Part shown: piece after piece, positions 28,836-38,657 of the stretch
Position numbering within the stretch: position 1 is the stretch's first letter
Layout of the letters: each line of letters begins with the position of its first letter
DNA from: Trichomonas vaginalis G3
Lineage: Eukaryota > Parabasalia > Trichomonadida > Trichomonadidae
Direction: 5' to 3'
Assembly: GCF_026262505.1 (NCBI RefSeq)
Contig: NC_067207.1
Coordinates: 26,380,082-26,444,081 of the forward strand
Length of the DNA: 64,000 nucleotides
Position numbers and translations under genes: made by a program
The notes under the pieces: generated by a model
The model's input: the letters and a program-made list of their open reading frames with translations, nothing else
Told to the model about the DNA's origin: nothing
Database searches by the model: none

Positions 28836-29279
28836 TTATCCCATTCTTAATAAGGTTTGTATTACTAAATTTTCGAATTGATTAAATGACATTGAGTTTT
28901 GTTGCGCTGCTTCGAATTTTGAAATTTCATTTTCTAAATCTGCTCGGTAAATATCCAAATTAACGGCCTTTTTCTTATTATTTTCATTTTCCATTGCATT
29001 TAGTTTTTCAATCATTCTTTTTCGATCAGAATCCATTGAATTAAAACGTTGATTTTCTTCTTCTTTCCTTTTAAGACTATCATCATAATCTGCACGTGTT
29101 GAAGGATTAATCAGCACTGTATAAGCTTCTATAATTTTTTGAAATTTTATTTCAACTTCTTGAGTTTGGTCTTTTACTTTATCAGGATGCAATTCCATAG
29201 CTAGTTTATGATATGCTTTCTTAATAGTTTTTGAATCTGCATCTCTAGGAACACCTAGTAACTGATATAAATCATCCAT
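28836..29279 (-). CDS. J-domain protein, DNAJC17/Cwc23-like
   Basis: 147 residues from ATG 29,279. Residues 1-70 are a J-domain with the HPD motif at 31-33 (MELHPDKVKD) and the flanking KKAYHKLA helix, so it should stimulate an Hsp70. The segment after the domain is a long charged helix: RFNSMDSDRKRMIEKLNAME. That pattern (S/L-D-x-x-R-K ... L-x-x-x-E) resembles DNAJC17/Cwc23, a J-protein linked to the spliceosome. The RNA-recognition domain of DNAJC17 is absent, so the subtype is tentative. Confidence 0.85.
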   Translation of the reverse strand: MDDLYQLLGVPRDADSKTIKKAYHKLAMELHPDKVKDQTQEVEIKFQKIIEAYTVLINPSTRADYDDSLKRKEEENQRFNSMDSDRKRMIEKLNAMENENNKKKAVNLDIYRADLENEISKFEAAQQNSMSFNQFENLVIQTLLRMG

Positions 29280-29490
29280 CTATCGAAATAAAAAAATTCT
29301 TAACAAACTTCAACATGATAAACATATATATCTAACAAAATGCAAAATTTGATATTGATGCTCTGTTTTATCAATAAGATTTAGATAGAAATTTCAATTT
29401 TAGCAAAAGTTATATATTTAAAACATTAAACTTAATGCAAAACAAATAAAAATGAAGTATCCAATGGTAAAAAAAGAAACATTATTTTGT

Positions 29491-29997
29491 TTATTGATCA
29501 TCTTCATCATCCTTAACTTCTACACCAGCAATCTTATTAACAAAGTCGGCAACAGTAATAGTTTCGTCATTTTCTGGGTTTACATTAAACATAAGGTGCT
29601 TCATTTCATCAGGAGTCAAAGGATTTCCGAGAGTTGTCAAAACGCTCTTAAGTTCATCTGTACTAATTTTTGTAGATTCACCGAAGAAAATTCTCATGCA
29701 TGCACTAAGAATTTCTTGTGTATTATTACCGTTATTGAAATTTTCGGCAACTTTCAAAAACACATTATAATCGAAAAGATTCTCACCTGTTGTATCAATC
29801 TGTGAACAATAATCTGTAACTTCCGCTTGTGAAACTTGAAAGCCTGTTGCTCCAAGTAATCCACACATTTCTTGCGGTGTAATTCTACCATCAGCGTCTT
29901 TATCGAAGACGGTGAATGCTTCTTTGAATTCTTCAAGTTGTCCTGGACTGAAAACATCAGTTTGGGGTGCGCCTTCTGCTGGCGGTGCTTCAGTCAT
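29491..29997 (-). CDS. EF-hand calcium-binding protein, calmodulin-like
   Basis: 168 residues from ATG 29,997. The first EF-hand loop DKDADGRITPQE (residues 32-43) has all canonical calcium ligands. A calmodulin-like lead helix FSPGQLEEFKEAFTVFDKDA precedes it. The other three hands are degenerate: loop 2 reads DTTGENLFDYNV and the last NPENDETITVADF. The plan matches myosin light chain or calmodulin relatives with one working site. The proline/alanine-rich N-terminal extension (EAPPAEGAPQTD) favours a myosin-light-chain-like protein over true calmodulin. Confidence 0.85.
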   Translation of the reverse strand: MTEAPPAEGAPQTDVFSPGQLEEFKEAFTVFDKDADGRITPQEMCGLLGATGFQVSQAEVTDYCSQIDTTGENLFDYNVFLKVAENFNNGNNTQEILSACMRIFFGESTKISTDELKSVLTTLGNPLTPDEMKHLMFNVNPENDETITVADFVNKIAGVEVKDDEDDQ

Positions 29998-30231
29998 CTT
30001 ATTTAACGTGCACTAAAACCGTTTTTAAATTTTGATATTTCAAAATTCAAAAATAAGGCAATAAATTGGCAGTACAAACAACAAAAATTAAAAATATTAA
30101 TTAAATTCTTGGTTTTTAATTCAATTTCTTGGAATATTTGAAATTTGGCCAATTTAAATCAAAATACTGATTTATGAATTCTATAACAATTTCAAGTTTT
30201 ATATCTAAATTCTTTAAACGTACAATTTTGG

Positions 30232-32826
30232 ATGGATGATTTTAATCAATGTGCAGAAAGGTTCTTCGAGATCAACGAACAAACGCAGACGATCGAAAAA
30301 ACTGCAATATTTTCGACTTTAAATCAAGTAAACAGCAATTTTGAAAGCATTATCGTGTGTATCCAGAACTTCAATTCGTTTTCAAGTGAATCTGCACAAA
30401 TTATCATATTAAATAACCTTTCATATTGGATATTACATAACTGGGAAACTTTTATATCCAATATTGAAGTCATAAATTTAATCAGAGACTTACTTTTTAA
30501 TCAAAATTTAATAAATTGCTCGAAACAGTCAACAAAACTACGTGAATGCAACACTAAAGCACAAATTGCACTCTCAATTAGAGTATATCCAGAAATATGG
30601 GAAAATCTCTACAATGAAACAATATTTTCCGAATCAACTATACCTCAAGCATTACAATTCATCACAGAAATGTCAAATACGTTAGCAAATCCATCACCTA
30701 TTCTAAAAGATTTATTCATAAATTATCGCAATACTCTTGTTCAAAATAAGATTTCAGAACTTTTCCAGCAATTCATTTTAAACGGAATTGCTAACTCTGA
30801 TCCTCAAGCGTTCATTGCTTTGGGATATTATTCGATTGCTTTTGATAATTCATGGATATCAGATTCAAACATCTTTGGACAAGTAGGATTAGGCATGAGT
30901 TCACCAAAAACTTCATCACAAACATTAGAATGCATAAGACTTATGCTGATGAGTAATTTTACAATTGAACAAAAAAATCAGATCATTGATTCATTAAATT
31001 TATGTCAAGTTGTTATTTCAGAGAATTCAGATCCAAATATCATGACACAATATTCAAAAATCCTTTACTTATTGTCAATTATTTATAATCCAGAAAATGA
31101 AATTTATCAAACAGTTATTGAAGCATCAATTAATCACTTATTATCAGTATCAGACGAAGACGTCATTTATTCATGCCAAACTTTAAATTCTGCCTTAACT
31201 AAAAAACCTGAACAATTTACTGCATTAGTTTGCCAATTTTCATTGAAAAAGTTATATGAATTTAACAAAAGTAATTATTACATCACTCCGCCTGTTGTTG
31301 CAAGACATTTAATTTCATTAATTGAAAAATGCTGTCAATCTCAAACAGATTTATCATACCAAGGATATATTGAGTTCACAAATGAAATACAGAATGCTCC
31401 AACTGAAGATTTGGCTTTGGCAACAACAATTCTACAATTTGTTAGAAGATATCGAACTTTTATACAGCAAAGAAATGCTACAGATGAAACAGAACCTATA
31501 TCAGACGATTTCATGCACCTTTACAATCCTCCAGAGAATCCAATTGAAAATTCTCAATTAAATTTGTATTCGAGTTATTTTGATTTAATTTTGACACATC
31601 CAAAAGAGCATTCGTTTGTATTTCAAGCATCACTCAACTTTATTATGAGTGAAAACTGTCCTCTTGCTTTAACAAACTTTATTTTGAAATTATTGAAAAT
31701 ATTTATTTACAAAAAGCCGAAATTGACAATAGAAGATGCTCAAATTATTGAACAACTCATAAATAGTGGAAATCCTGATTTAATTATCATTTCCGCCAAG
31801 TTATTGATATATCTCGGAAAAGATCACGATGATTCATTAGAATTATGCTTGTCTTCATTGATTTCTCAGATTAATTCATCAAATGATCCAAGGCAGGCAA
31901 CAATGAACGTAATAAACTTCATTTCTTCCTATAGAATGATAATAAAATCGAATCAGATTTTGGAAATAATCCAAAATTTCGTTGCAGAGAGTTTAAACCA
32001 CTTCACAGATGATGATTACATAATAGGAAATGTTTCTGCAATACTTCCTTTCCTTGGAGAACAAGCAGTTCCTATTTTAGAAGTTCTTTTGAACGAAGGC
32101 GGCGGATTTTGGTGGCTTTGTGGAGTTTGTAGAGCTGTTGGAAGCCTTACACAGTTATTTAAGCAAATGCAGGCTACAAACAAAATGAAGAACTATGTTC
32201 TTTTGAACCAAGATTGGCAAAACCAAGCTTTTACAAATATTTTGACAGTTGCAACGAATTTGTTTGAATTCGTGAAGAGTTTTGATTACCATTATTCAAA
32301 TATAGAAGATATTGAACAATGCTTTGATTCATTCTTCTGGGGTGTGACACAACAAAGCATGCTAATCTCAAATGAATTGTTTTTAGCATTTATTGACTTT
32401 TTGTCTAATTTTTGTGTTACTTTTTATGATCTCAACCATGTTTTTGACAAGATTTATTATTTTGTCAATAGTTTAGTTGTAGACAAGACTAGAAAGATCG
32501 AAGGATTCATGCCATGGCAGATATTACCTCAATTACATTCATTTTTGTTTAATCAAGATTTCGATGTCAACAAAAATGGAACAGTAATTTCAAAGGAATA
32601 TTTCGCAATGATGCACAACATGTTTGGAAAATATTATCAGAATACAACTAAAATAGTTGGTGAAATTTTCCATCCTTTCCAGCTAGATTCGAATTTTGTT
32701 TCCGAATTCATCGGAGATTTTGAAAAAGAATTGAAATACGCAGTTCCTAGCTTGCACATGCACTTAGAAACAATTATTTTGTATAAGGCGTTTATTATTC
32801 ATGAGGCTCAAAATGAAGAGCAATGA
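30232..32826 (+). CDS. HEAT-repeat protein, probable karyopherin/exportin
   Basis: 864 residues from ATG 30,232, almost all alpha-helical with Leu/Ile-rich antiparallel helix pairs. The N-terminus (AERFFEINEQTQTIEKTAIF, then a helix with SSESAQIIILNNLSYWI) resembles the importin-beta N-terminal fold of exportins: S-x-x-x-Q-F-x-x-x-x-x-L. Length and helical content suit the family (usually 850-1,100 residues). It would carry cargo through nuclear pores with Ran. I cannot choose among exportin-7, transportin-3 and importin-13 types. The gene looks complete. Confidence 0.6.
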   Translation: MDDFNQCAERFFEINEQTQTIEKTAIFSTLNQVNSNFESIIVCIQNFNSFSSESAQIIILNNLSYWILHNWETFISNIEVINLIRDLLFNQNLINCSKQSTKLRECNTKAQIALSIRVYPEIWENLYNETIFSESTIPQALQFITEMSNTLANPSPILKDLFINYRNTLVQNKISELFQQFILNGIANSDPQAFIALGYYSIAFDNSWISDSNIFGQVGLGMSSPKTSSQTLECIRLMLMSNFTIEQKNQIIDSLNLCQVVISENSDPNIMTQYSKILYLLSIIYNPENEIYQTVIEASINHLLSVSDEDVIYSCQTLNSALTKKPEQFTALVCQFSLKKLYEFNKSNYYITPPVVARHLISLIEKCCQSQTDLSYQGYIEFTNEIQNAPTEDLALATTILQFVRRYRTFIQQRNATDETEPISDDFMHLYNPPENPIENSQLNLYSSYFDLILTHPKEHSFVFQASLNFIMSENCPLALTNFILKLLKIFIYKKPKLTIEDAQIIEQLINSGNPDLIIISAKLLIYLGKDHDDSLELCLSSLISQINSSNDPRQATMNVINFISSYRMIIKSNQILEIIQNFVAESLNHFTDDDYIIGNVSAILPFLGEQAVPILEVLLNEGGGFWWLCGVCRAVGSLTQLFKQMQATNKMKNYVLLNQDWQNQAFTNILTVATNLFEFVKSFDYHYSNIEDIEQCFDSFFWGVTQQSMLISNELFLAFIDFLSNFCVTFYDLNHVFDKIYYFVNSLVVDKTRKIEGFMPWQILPQLHSFLFNQDFDVNKNGTVISKEYFAMMHNMFGKYYQNTTKIVGEIFHPFQLDSNFVSEFIGDFEKELKYAVPSLHMHLETIILYKAFIIHEAQNEEQ

Positions 32827-33415
32827 AATATTATCTCTCTATATGTTTATTAAAAAAAATTATATTTAATTTTTCAAAATGGAAAATAGTTTTTATAGAT
32901 AACAATATGATTGCAAATATTATTTATTTCAATAGCACTAACATCAATGTCATATGGCTAAACATCAAATTCTCAAATTCAATATTTCAATCATTAGATA
33001 TTGAATTTTCCAGAAAAAATCACCACCACACACTTATATATAGTCTGAATATGGCTTGATGTTCAATGGATAATTTAATGATAACAATTTAAAATGCATT
33101 CTATCAAGGTAAGCATGGAAATATGTATAACTATCAGTAAATTATCTTTTCGTAATGCCTATATGTAATCGAATCAAATTCAAAAATTAATTTTCGAAAT
33201 TTCACTTATTTTTTAAGCTTTTAAAGGATGAATTATCATAAAATGATGCAAATAACTCGAATGCAATAGATTAATGTATTATTTTAAGAATTTCAAAATA
33301 ATTTAATTATCGAATCAGAAATTGACTCATTAGCTTATTTAAATATATGCAATGCTTATAAATTACTTATTTAATTAAAAAATCCGACTAAAATGAATAA
33401 TTACAATAATTAACC
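32827..33415. other. Convergent intergenic region
   Basis: About 590 bp, AT-rich, between the karyopherin-like gene and the 3' end of the proline/glutamine-rich tail. No repeat, RNA or credible ORF. Confidence 0.45.
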
Positions 33416-33733
33416 TCACTGTGGCGGAGCACCTGAATAAGGTGGCTGTTGCCCTTGAGGTTGTCCATAGTATGGAGGAGGTTGCTGATAGTACTGTTGT
33501 CCTGGCTGCTGATAATTTTGTGGTGGAGGCTGCTGATAATTTTGTGGTGGAGGCTGCTGATAATTTTGTGGTGGAGGTTGCTGATAATTTTGTGGTGGAG
33601 GTTGCTGTGCATAATTAGGTCGTTGTTGATAATTTTGTTGTGCTGGTTGTTGTGGTGGAGGCTGTTGTGCATAATAAGAAGGTGGTGGTTGATTATTTGA
33701 TTGTCCTTGATCAGGTGAATAATATGTCGCTTT
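33416..33733 (-). pseudogene. Proline/glutamine/tyrosine-rich tail beyond an in-frame TAG
   Basis: Directly after the TAG at 33,734-33,736 that ends the membrane protein, the same reading frame stays open for 105 codons to a TGA at 33,416-33,418. It encodes KATYYSPDQGQSNNQPPPSY, then repeats of PPPQNYQQ and an end reading QPPYSGAPPQ. The low-complexity but frame-specific content is typical of cytoplasmic tails of trichomonad surface proteins. The natural reading is one protein whose tail is cut off by a nonsense codon, by occasional read-through, or by a sequence error. Tandem 24-bp units underlie the PPPQNYQQ repeats. Confidence 0.75.
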
Positions 33734-35206
33734 CTAATCACTTGAATGATCTTCATTGTCATTTTGATTATTTGGTTTTTTGGCGCAAAATCTATAATAG
33801 ATAAAAACTACAGCGGCAATCACAAGAATAAGAGTTAAGAATGCAAGATACTTATACTTCGGTTTAATTAAAACCTTCTTTGCATAATCGACGCCACCAA
33901 CGTTTACGCTTTCACTACCTTGACTTGAAACTTTATAAAATTGATAATACGAGTTTCTCGATTCTATGACATAGTTAAGATCACCAGTAGCACCTTTATA
34001 ATCAAAAACAATCGTATAATCAGTATTTCTATCATCTGCATTATAGGTTTCTCCATAATAGATCACAGTCAGTGAAGGTTCCGATATCGTTTTATCCTTT
34101 AATGTGATTCCAAGAGTGTTGACGGTTGAACGCAAATAGTTGGTAGAATCAAATGAAAGTGTACCTTCTGAGAAAACAGTTATTATGCAATGTGATCCAA
34201 TAGTATTCGTAAGTGAATATTTACCTGTTCCTGAAAAAATAGTAGGATACTTACAAATTTCTGTTTGTGAATAGTTGAAAATAACAAATCCACATTTCAC
34301 TGATGATCCATTTGCAGAGAATAAAAGAACACCATTTGATACTAAATCAATAGCTTGAATTTTTGTATTTCCAAGAATACTAAGTCCATATTGCTCTGTA
34401 CTAATATATCCTTGAACATCTACTGATGATTGGACAAAAATAATCATTTTATTCTTTGGAATTAAATATGAGGTATTCGAACTAACAGTAATGGAATTGT
34501 AGCCATATTTAAGTGAACTATCTAAGACTGAATATCTATATATAAAATACGGAATAATCAAAAAAGTGTCAAAATTAACTTTTGATTTCCTTTTATCATA
34601 ACATTGCTTATCCATATTGTTAGCCACAGCTTGCGTTGTTAAAGTATATGTAGTACCAACAGTCGACTTTTCAATGTATGAATACTCCAAAGTGACTATA
34701 TTTGTCCCAGATATTGTCGTTTCAGTGGATTTTGGAAGATTTCCATCTTTGCTGGATAAAACAGTGTTTGTATCAGAATCTTGAGTAATTGTGATGCTAA
34801 TTGGGTTATCATTCAAGATGCATAAATAAATTTTCTTGGAATTGTTCGTTAGTTGGGGAATTTGATAGGTTCCTGTTGAATTTGGTTGAATCCAAAATTC
34901 CAGTGCATCAAATGAAGTGGGAACAAGGAAAATACCGAATGGTAACTTTGATCTTGTCTGATCAGACATCGAAGCTTTATAAATTGCTTTCAAATTATCT
35001 ATTCTGTAAATATCTGATGGATTCGAAGATTCTCCATCAAGCGATAATTGGTAATCTTTTTTGGAAAAAGCCAGGTAATACGTTGCATCTGGAACTGCAG
35101 GAAGATTAAATTCAAGGGATGTTCCAGAACTAGTAACATCTGCTTCATAGTAACCTACTCCAGAAATCGATATGGAGCAGGAAAAGGAGAAGAGAAATTC
35201 AAACAT
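33734..35206 (-). CDS. Type I membrane surface protein
   Basis: From the ATG at 35,206 the protein starts with a signal peptide (MFEFLFSFSCSISISG). It has a long Ser/Thr/Asn/Tyr-rich beta-type ectodomain of about 430 residues, a transmembrane helix (YLAFLTLILVIAAVVFIYY) and a short tail KKPNNQNDNEDHSSD ending at a TAG. A longer start at 35,287 is possible but would place a second hydrophobic stretch first. No known ectodomain is recognised. The same frame continues past the TAG into a proline-rich tail (33,416-33,733). The protein probably sits in the plasma membrane. Confidence 0.8.
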   Translation of the reverse strand: MFEFLFSFSCSISISGVGYYEADVTSSGTSLEFNLPAVPDATYYLAFSKKDYQLSLDGESSNPSDIYRIDNLKAIYKASMSDQTRSKLPFGIFLVPTSFDALEFWIQPNSTGTYQIPQLTNNSKKIYLCILNDNPISITITQDSDTNTVLSSKDGNLPKSTETTISGTNIVTLEYSYIEKSTVGTTYTLTTQAVANNMDKQCYDKRKSKVNFDTFLIIPYFIYRYSVLDSSLKYGYNSITVSSNTSYLIPKNKMIIFVQSSVDVQGYISTEQYGLSILGNTKIQAIDLVSNGVLLFSANGSSVKCGFVIFNYSQTEICKYPTIFSGTGKYSLTNTIGSHCIITVFSEGTLSFDSTNYLRSTVNTLGITLKDKTISEPSLTVIYYGETYNADDRNTDYTIVFDYKGATGDLNYVIESRNSYYQFYKVSSQGSESVNVGGVDYAKKVLIKPKYKYLAFLTLILVIAAVVFIYYRFCAKKPNNQNDNEDHSSD

Positions 35207-35287
35207 TTTTTGAATTTCAGAAATATTCAAAAAGGAACGATAAATCCGGTAATAAAACAAAGAAAATAATATAACACGAATATACAT

Positions 35288-36250
35288 TTTATCTCACTAG
35301 TTTTTTTGAAGATTTTTCAATTCAGTTATATTTATAAAAAATCAATAGAAGTATGGAAGAGAATTACTTCTAAGCATTATATTAAAGTTAAAGTGTCAAA
35401 CGAGCGATATAAAATTTTATAATTTTTATATAATTTTGAACAGTATCATTAGTTATTATTTTCTAAATTTGAGATATATTCAATTTGATTTATAACTCTT
35501 TTCAATTTCGAAATCAAATTCAGATATTTGAATTCTTCTCAATTCCGTTAATTGAATAACCTAACGTTGGAGATGCCACATCGATTCTAATTGAACGTAG
35601 ACAGCCAAAAATCAATTCATTAAAATAATAAACGTAAAAATGGAAATTAGAAAGAAAAAGTTTAGGGATATACTAGATCGATTTCTAATTATGCAAGATA
35701 TCTCAAATAACTCCGATATTCAGACTTTAGTGTTAATGCCAGATTTTCCAGAAAATCAAATCAATTTTTATGGTGTAATATAACTTGTATAATGCACATA
35801 TTGCGGTTGATCCTGATTGAAAAGACTAAAATATGTGGAAGGGTCTTGATGCAATAATAATTCTCCAAAAATCGAGTCCCATGCAGCAGTGCTTATCCTT
35901 ATGGAATATTGCTGCCTTCAGCCAATGATAATCTAAGGTTATGAGCCTACAATGTGAAAAATGTCGTCATTTATTTTTTTCTTTTCCTCTTCTCCTATCT
36001 TAATTTTTCTCTTTCTCTTCCTATTTTATGCTATTTTATGAATAGTAGAAACAGAATCCATCATCATATCAAAAAGTGAAAACAATTTCTATTCCTTTTA
36101 AAAAAACTAGATTTTTTTTACATTGGGGTACATTTCACAGCATTTTCCCACCCGAGTCAGTCACTATACAGCACATGGATTCAATTGCTAAAATAAAAAT
36201 ATTTCATTCAAAATATTTTATAAATATATAATATTTAATTACAAAACAAT
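35288..36250. other. Gene-poor spacer with small reading frames
   Basis: A plus-strand frame at 35,640-35,783 codes for 46 residues (MEIRKKKFRDILDRFLIMQD), an amphipathic start reminiscent of trichomonad ankyrin-protein N-termini. A minus-strand frame near 35,780-35,920 without ATG reads STAAWDSIFGELLLHQDPST and looks like a decayed gene end. The rest is AT-rich with a pyrimidine-rich tract near 35,975-36,025. No function assigned. Confidence 0.35.
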
Positions 36251-37639
36251 TTATTGCTTATCATCTACAATTTCTGCAACATGTACCACCTTCTTACTTA
36301 CTTTATCAAACTCAATAATCTTATCCCAGTACATAACAATTAATTCTTCAGGGGGAATGCGAGCTATTTCAGGGGTTGCAACTCCGCATTGTTCAAATAG
36401 TCCTTCTGTCTTCACAGCAAGTATATGTTTGTCAGATTGTCCTTCAACGAAAAACAGAGGGAATTCATCGAAGGAATTAATGTGTTTCCATTTGTATGTT
36501 CCGAATTTCTCAATGTTGTACTGAGTTGATTCATCTTCTAACGAAATTGATGGAGATTTTGAAGGCCATTTCGAAATCGTTGAAGTTTTTTGGGAAACTT
36601 CCTTTTCATGGTTGGTATCAAGGCTAAGTGATTTTTCTATGAACTTTAGAATTGATTGTTCTTCAGAAAAAGCGATTCCATATTTGGCTGCATCTCTATT
36701 TACATCTATGAGGCTGGAAGTGATGTTTTGGTCACGGAAAAAGTCTAAACATATAACAAATCTTGGAAATCTCTTCGGAATTGTGCCAAATACTTTCCAA
36801 AAATTCTCATTTATGACTTTTTCAACGGCAGCGCTTCTAACTGGACGGCCATTGACTATAAGTATTTGTCTGGCAGAATTTCTGTTCGTAGAAACCGTTT
36901 TCCAATCTGATTTCTGATCTGGAACTAATGCTTGCAATTTTACGCGAACATCACCGATAAAAGTCTCAGAATTACGACTGGAAAGTTGGCTGGAAACGTT
37001 TACACCGAATTCAAGCGAAACTGCCTGTTGTAAATTGGTTAATGGAGGACGAGTAACGGTAAAATGAGGCGGACAGTCAACAATGAATCGTACTTGAGGG
37101 GCTGATAGATAGTACCGACTGAGTAATCCTTTCAATATTTCTGGATTGAATTTTGCTCTTTCATCTCGAATTCTAACTGGAAGTCCGTCAAGAAGGTTTT
37201 GTACGCATACTGTAGTACCAACGTTCGCCGTAGATTTCTTGCGAGATTTGATTGTTCCATCGTGATTAAACACCATTGTGAGAGCAGAATCTTCGCCTTT
37301 GCATCTAGTTGTAATGGACACATCGCCAAGACAGCATATTGAATGTATTGCTTCGCCTCTGAAACCGAAAGTAGATAATTCATTATTTAAATCTTCGATT
37401 GTTGAAATTTTTGAAGTAGTATGAGGAAGTGCAACATCATCTCTTCCATTTGGAGTAATTCCTGATCCATCATCTGTGACTTCGATCTTTCTTAAGCCAA
37501 TATCTTCCATTAAAATTTTAATTGTTTTAGCTCCAGCATCTAAAGAGTTTTCAATAAGCTCCTTAACAGCATCAAAAACACTTGTAATGACTTGTTGGCT
37601 GCTGAGAAGATTTATACTCCCTTGATCAAGATGATGCAT
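36251..37639 (-). CDS. PMS1: PMS1-type MutL homologue (mismatch repair)
   Basis: 462 residues from ATG 37,639. The start INLLSSQQVITSVFDAVKEL is diagnostic of the PMS group. GHKL ATPase motifs are intact: ELIENSLDAGA (27-37, Mg/ATP-binding Asn), DDGSGI (56-61) and FGFRGEA (91-97). The transducer domain follows, with VNGRPV and DVNRDAAKYG, equivalent to the usual DVNVxPxK. There is no C-terminal endonuclease domain (no DQHAxxE motif). The C-terminus is short, so it resembles human PMS1 more than PMS2. It should pair with MLH1 in mismatch repair or meiosis. Gene looks complete. Confidence 0.9.
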   Translation of the reverse strand: MHHLDQGSINLLSSQQVITSVFDAVKELIENSLDAGAKTIKILMEDIGLRKIEVTDDGSGITPNGRDDVALPHTTSKISTIEDLNNELSTFGFRGEAIHSICCLGDVSITTRCKGEDSALTMVFNHDGTIKSRKKSTANVGTTVCVQNLLDGLPVRIRDERAKFNPEILKGLLSRYYLSAPQVRFIVDCPPHFTVTRPPLTNLQQAVSLEFGVNVSSQLSSRNSETFIGDVRVKLQALVPDQKSDWKTVSTNRNSARQILIVNGRPVRSAAVEKVINENFWKVFGTIPKRFPRFVICLDFFRDQNITSSLIDVNRDAAKYGIAFSEEQSILKFIEKSLSLDTNHEKEVSQKTSTISKWPSKSPSISLEDESTQYNIEKFGTYKWKHINSFDEFPLFFVEGQSDKHILAVKTEGLFEQCGVATPEIARIPPEELIVMYWDKIIEFDKVSKKVVHVAEIVDDKQ

Positions 37640-37860
37640 TTGCTAGCTCTATAAATAATGATGAAAATAATAACTCAAATCACATTTAACTCAATTAAGA
37701 TAAAATCGATCGTATTTAAATCCTCAAATTTACTAAATTAGAAAAAAAAATTGTGAAAATTGGTGTTTGTCATTATTCCATCTCAATGAAAATGTTGTTT
37801 TTGGGGATGTTGGAATTTGAGAGAATCTTTTTGCCATATTTTTCAATGTAACTTTGTTAA
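37640..37860. other. Intergenic region left of the BspA-like fragment
   Basis: About 220 bp of AT-rich DNA upstream of PMS1 and of the BspA-like fragment. No motif recognised. Confidence 0.3.
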
Positions 37861-38133
37861 TTGGGTGAAAGCTATACATTAAACTATATAAATGACAAAA
37901 GAGTTTCATTTCCAAATGGCCTAGAATATGCCAATTATATAGAAATCATTATTTCAGAAGGGTTCACAGAAGTTCCAGACAGATGCTTCCAAAAGTTCTC
38001 AAATATAATCAAATTTAAAGAAACTGACATCATTTATATTTATTCAGATCATAAATGTCCTACTTATATTGCAAAAGTCTATCTACCTCTTCAAATTATT
38101 CTTCCTTTTGTCTTCTTTTTTGTTAATGACTAA
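37861..38133 (+). pseudogene. BspA-like leucine-rich-repeat fragment
   Basis: The frame has no ATG (it opens at TTG with stops just upstream) and reads NYIEIIISEGFTEVPDRCFQ, then KFSNIIKFKETD. This matches the beta-strand and loop of a treponemal BspA-type LRR (I-x-I-x-x-G-V-T-x-I-P-x-x-C-F). It ends after a hydrophobic stretch, 214 bp before the A-tract of element B. Trichomonads have hundreds of BspA genes. This is a short remnant. Confidence 0.45.
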
Positions 38134-38346
38134 AAACTAAAATTATTGCTACATAAATAATTTTGAATCGCATTTCAACAAGGTACCGTTATACTTTATA
38201 AACAGATTTTGGAATTTCCGATTGAGAGAAATTCCAATCGGGCGGTTTTTCCAATTGTGACGGTTTTCCCAATTAATTGGAAATCCTAAATAAGTGGGTT
38301 AATTTATTATTCCCCTACTATTTATAAATAGGTCTAATCAAAATGG
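38134..38346. other. Short palindromic spacer before element B
   Basis: This holds CCGATTG and CAATCGG 11 bp apart (near 38,218-38,243), then several TTTTCCAATT-type words and CCAATTAATTGG at about 38,270. These make potential hairpins in otherwise AT-rich DNA. No gene. Confidence 0.4.
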
Positions 38347-38640
38347 AAAAAAAAAAAAAAAAAAAAAGGTAATGGGGCTTCCAGGCACTTCGTGCCCTCT
38401 AGCCCCGAAGATGTTTAGTATAAATGAAGTTCTTATATACGGGTCTTCCAGGAGCTTTTCACAAATTATATATGTTTTCATGTTTTGTCAAGACTTCTTC
38501 GTAAAATCAGACAAAAATAATGTTTAGGGTAGAAGGTTAGATATAACCTCTTTTCTAACCTCTTTTCTACCCTCTTGAATTTTCAAGACTTCTTCGTACA
38601 TGTTTTGTCACTTTTCTGTCACTTTTCAGGAAAAAACATT
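38347..38640 (+). repeat. Maverick terminal region of element B
   Basis: 21 A residues (38,347-38,367), then a GC-rich hairpin at 38,372-38,407: arms TGGGGCT and AGCCCCG enclosing GGCACTTCGTGCC. After that come one copy of TGTTTTGTCAAGACTTCTTC and a pyrimidine-rich inverted pair GGTTAGATATAACC / TCTTTTCTAACC. The same order is found at 58,740-59,200. This marks the end of the element. Position of the exact terminus relative to the A-tract is uncertain. Confidence 0.75.
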
Positions 38641-38657
38641 TTTATTATTATATATAA

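Noticed and set aside
33421-33762. Plus- and minus-strand frames in the proline-rich tail region
   Set aside because: Low-complexity shadows of the CAA/CCA repeats. Only the frame continuous with the membrane protein gives a sensible tail.
13200-37900. General TCAYW initiator motifs before host genes
   Set aside because: Checked before each host start by eye. Only ADA2 and the gene at 26,368 have a fair match, so I did not annotate promoters for the rest.
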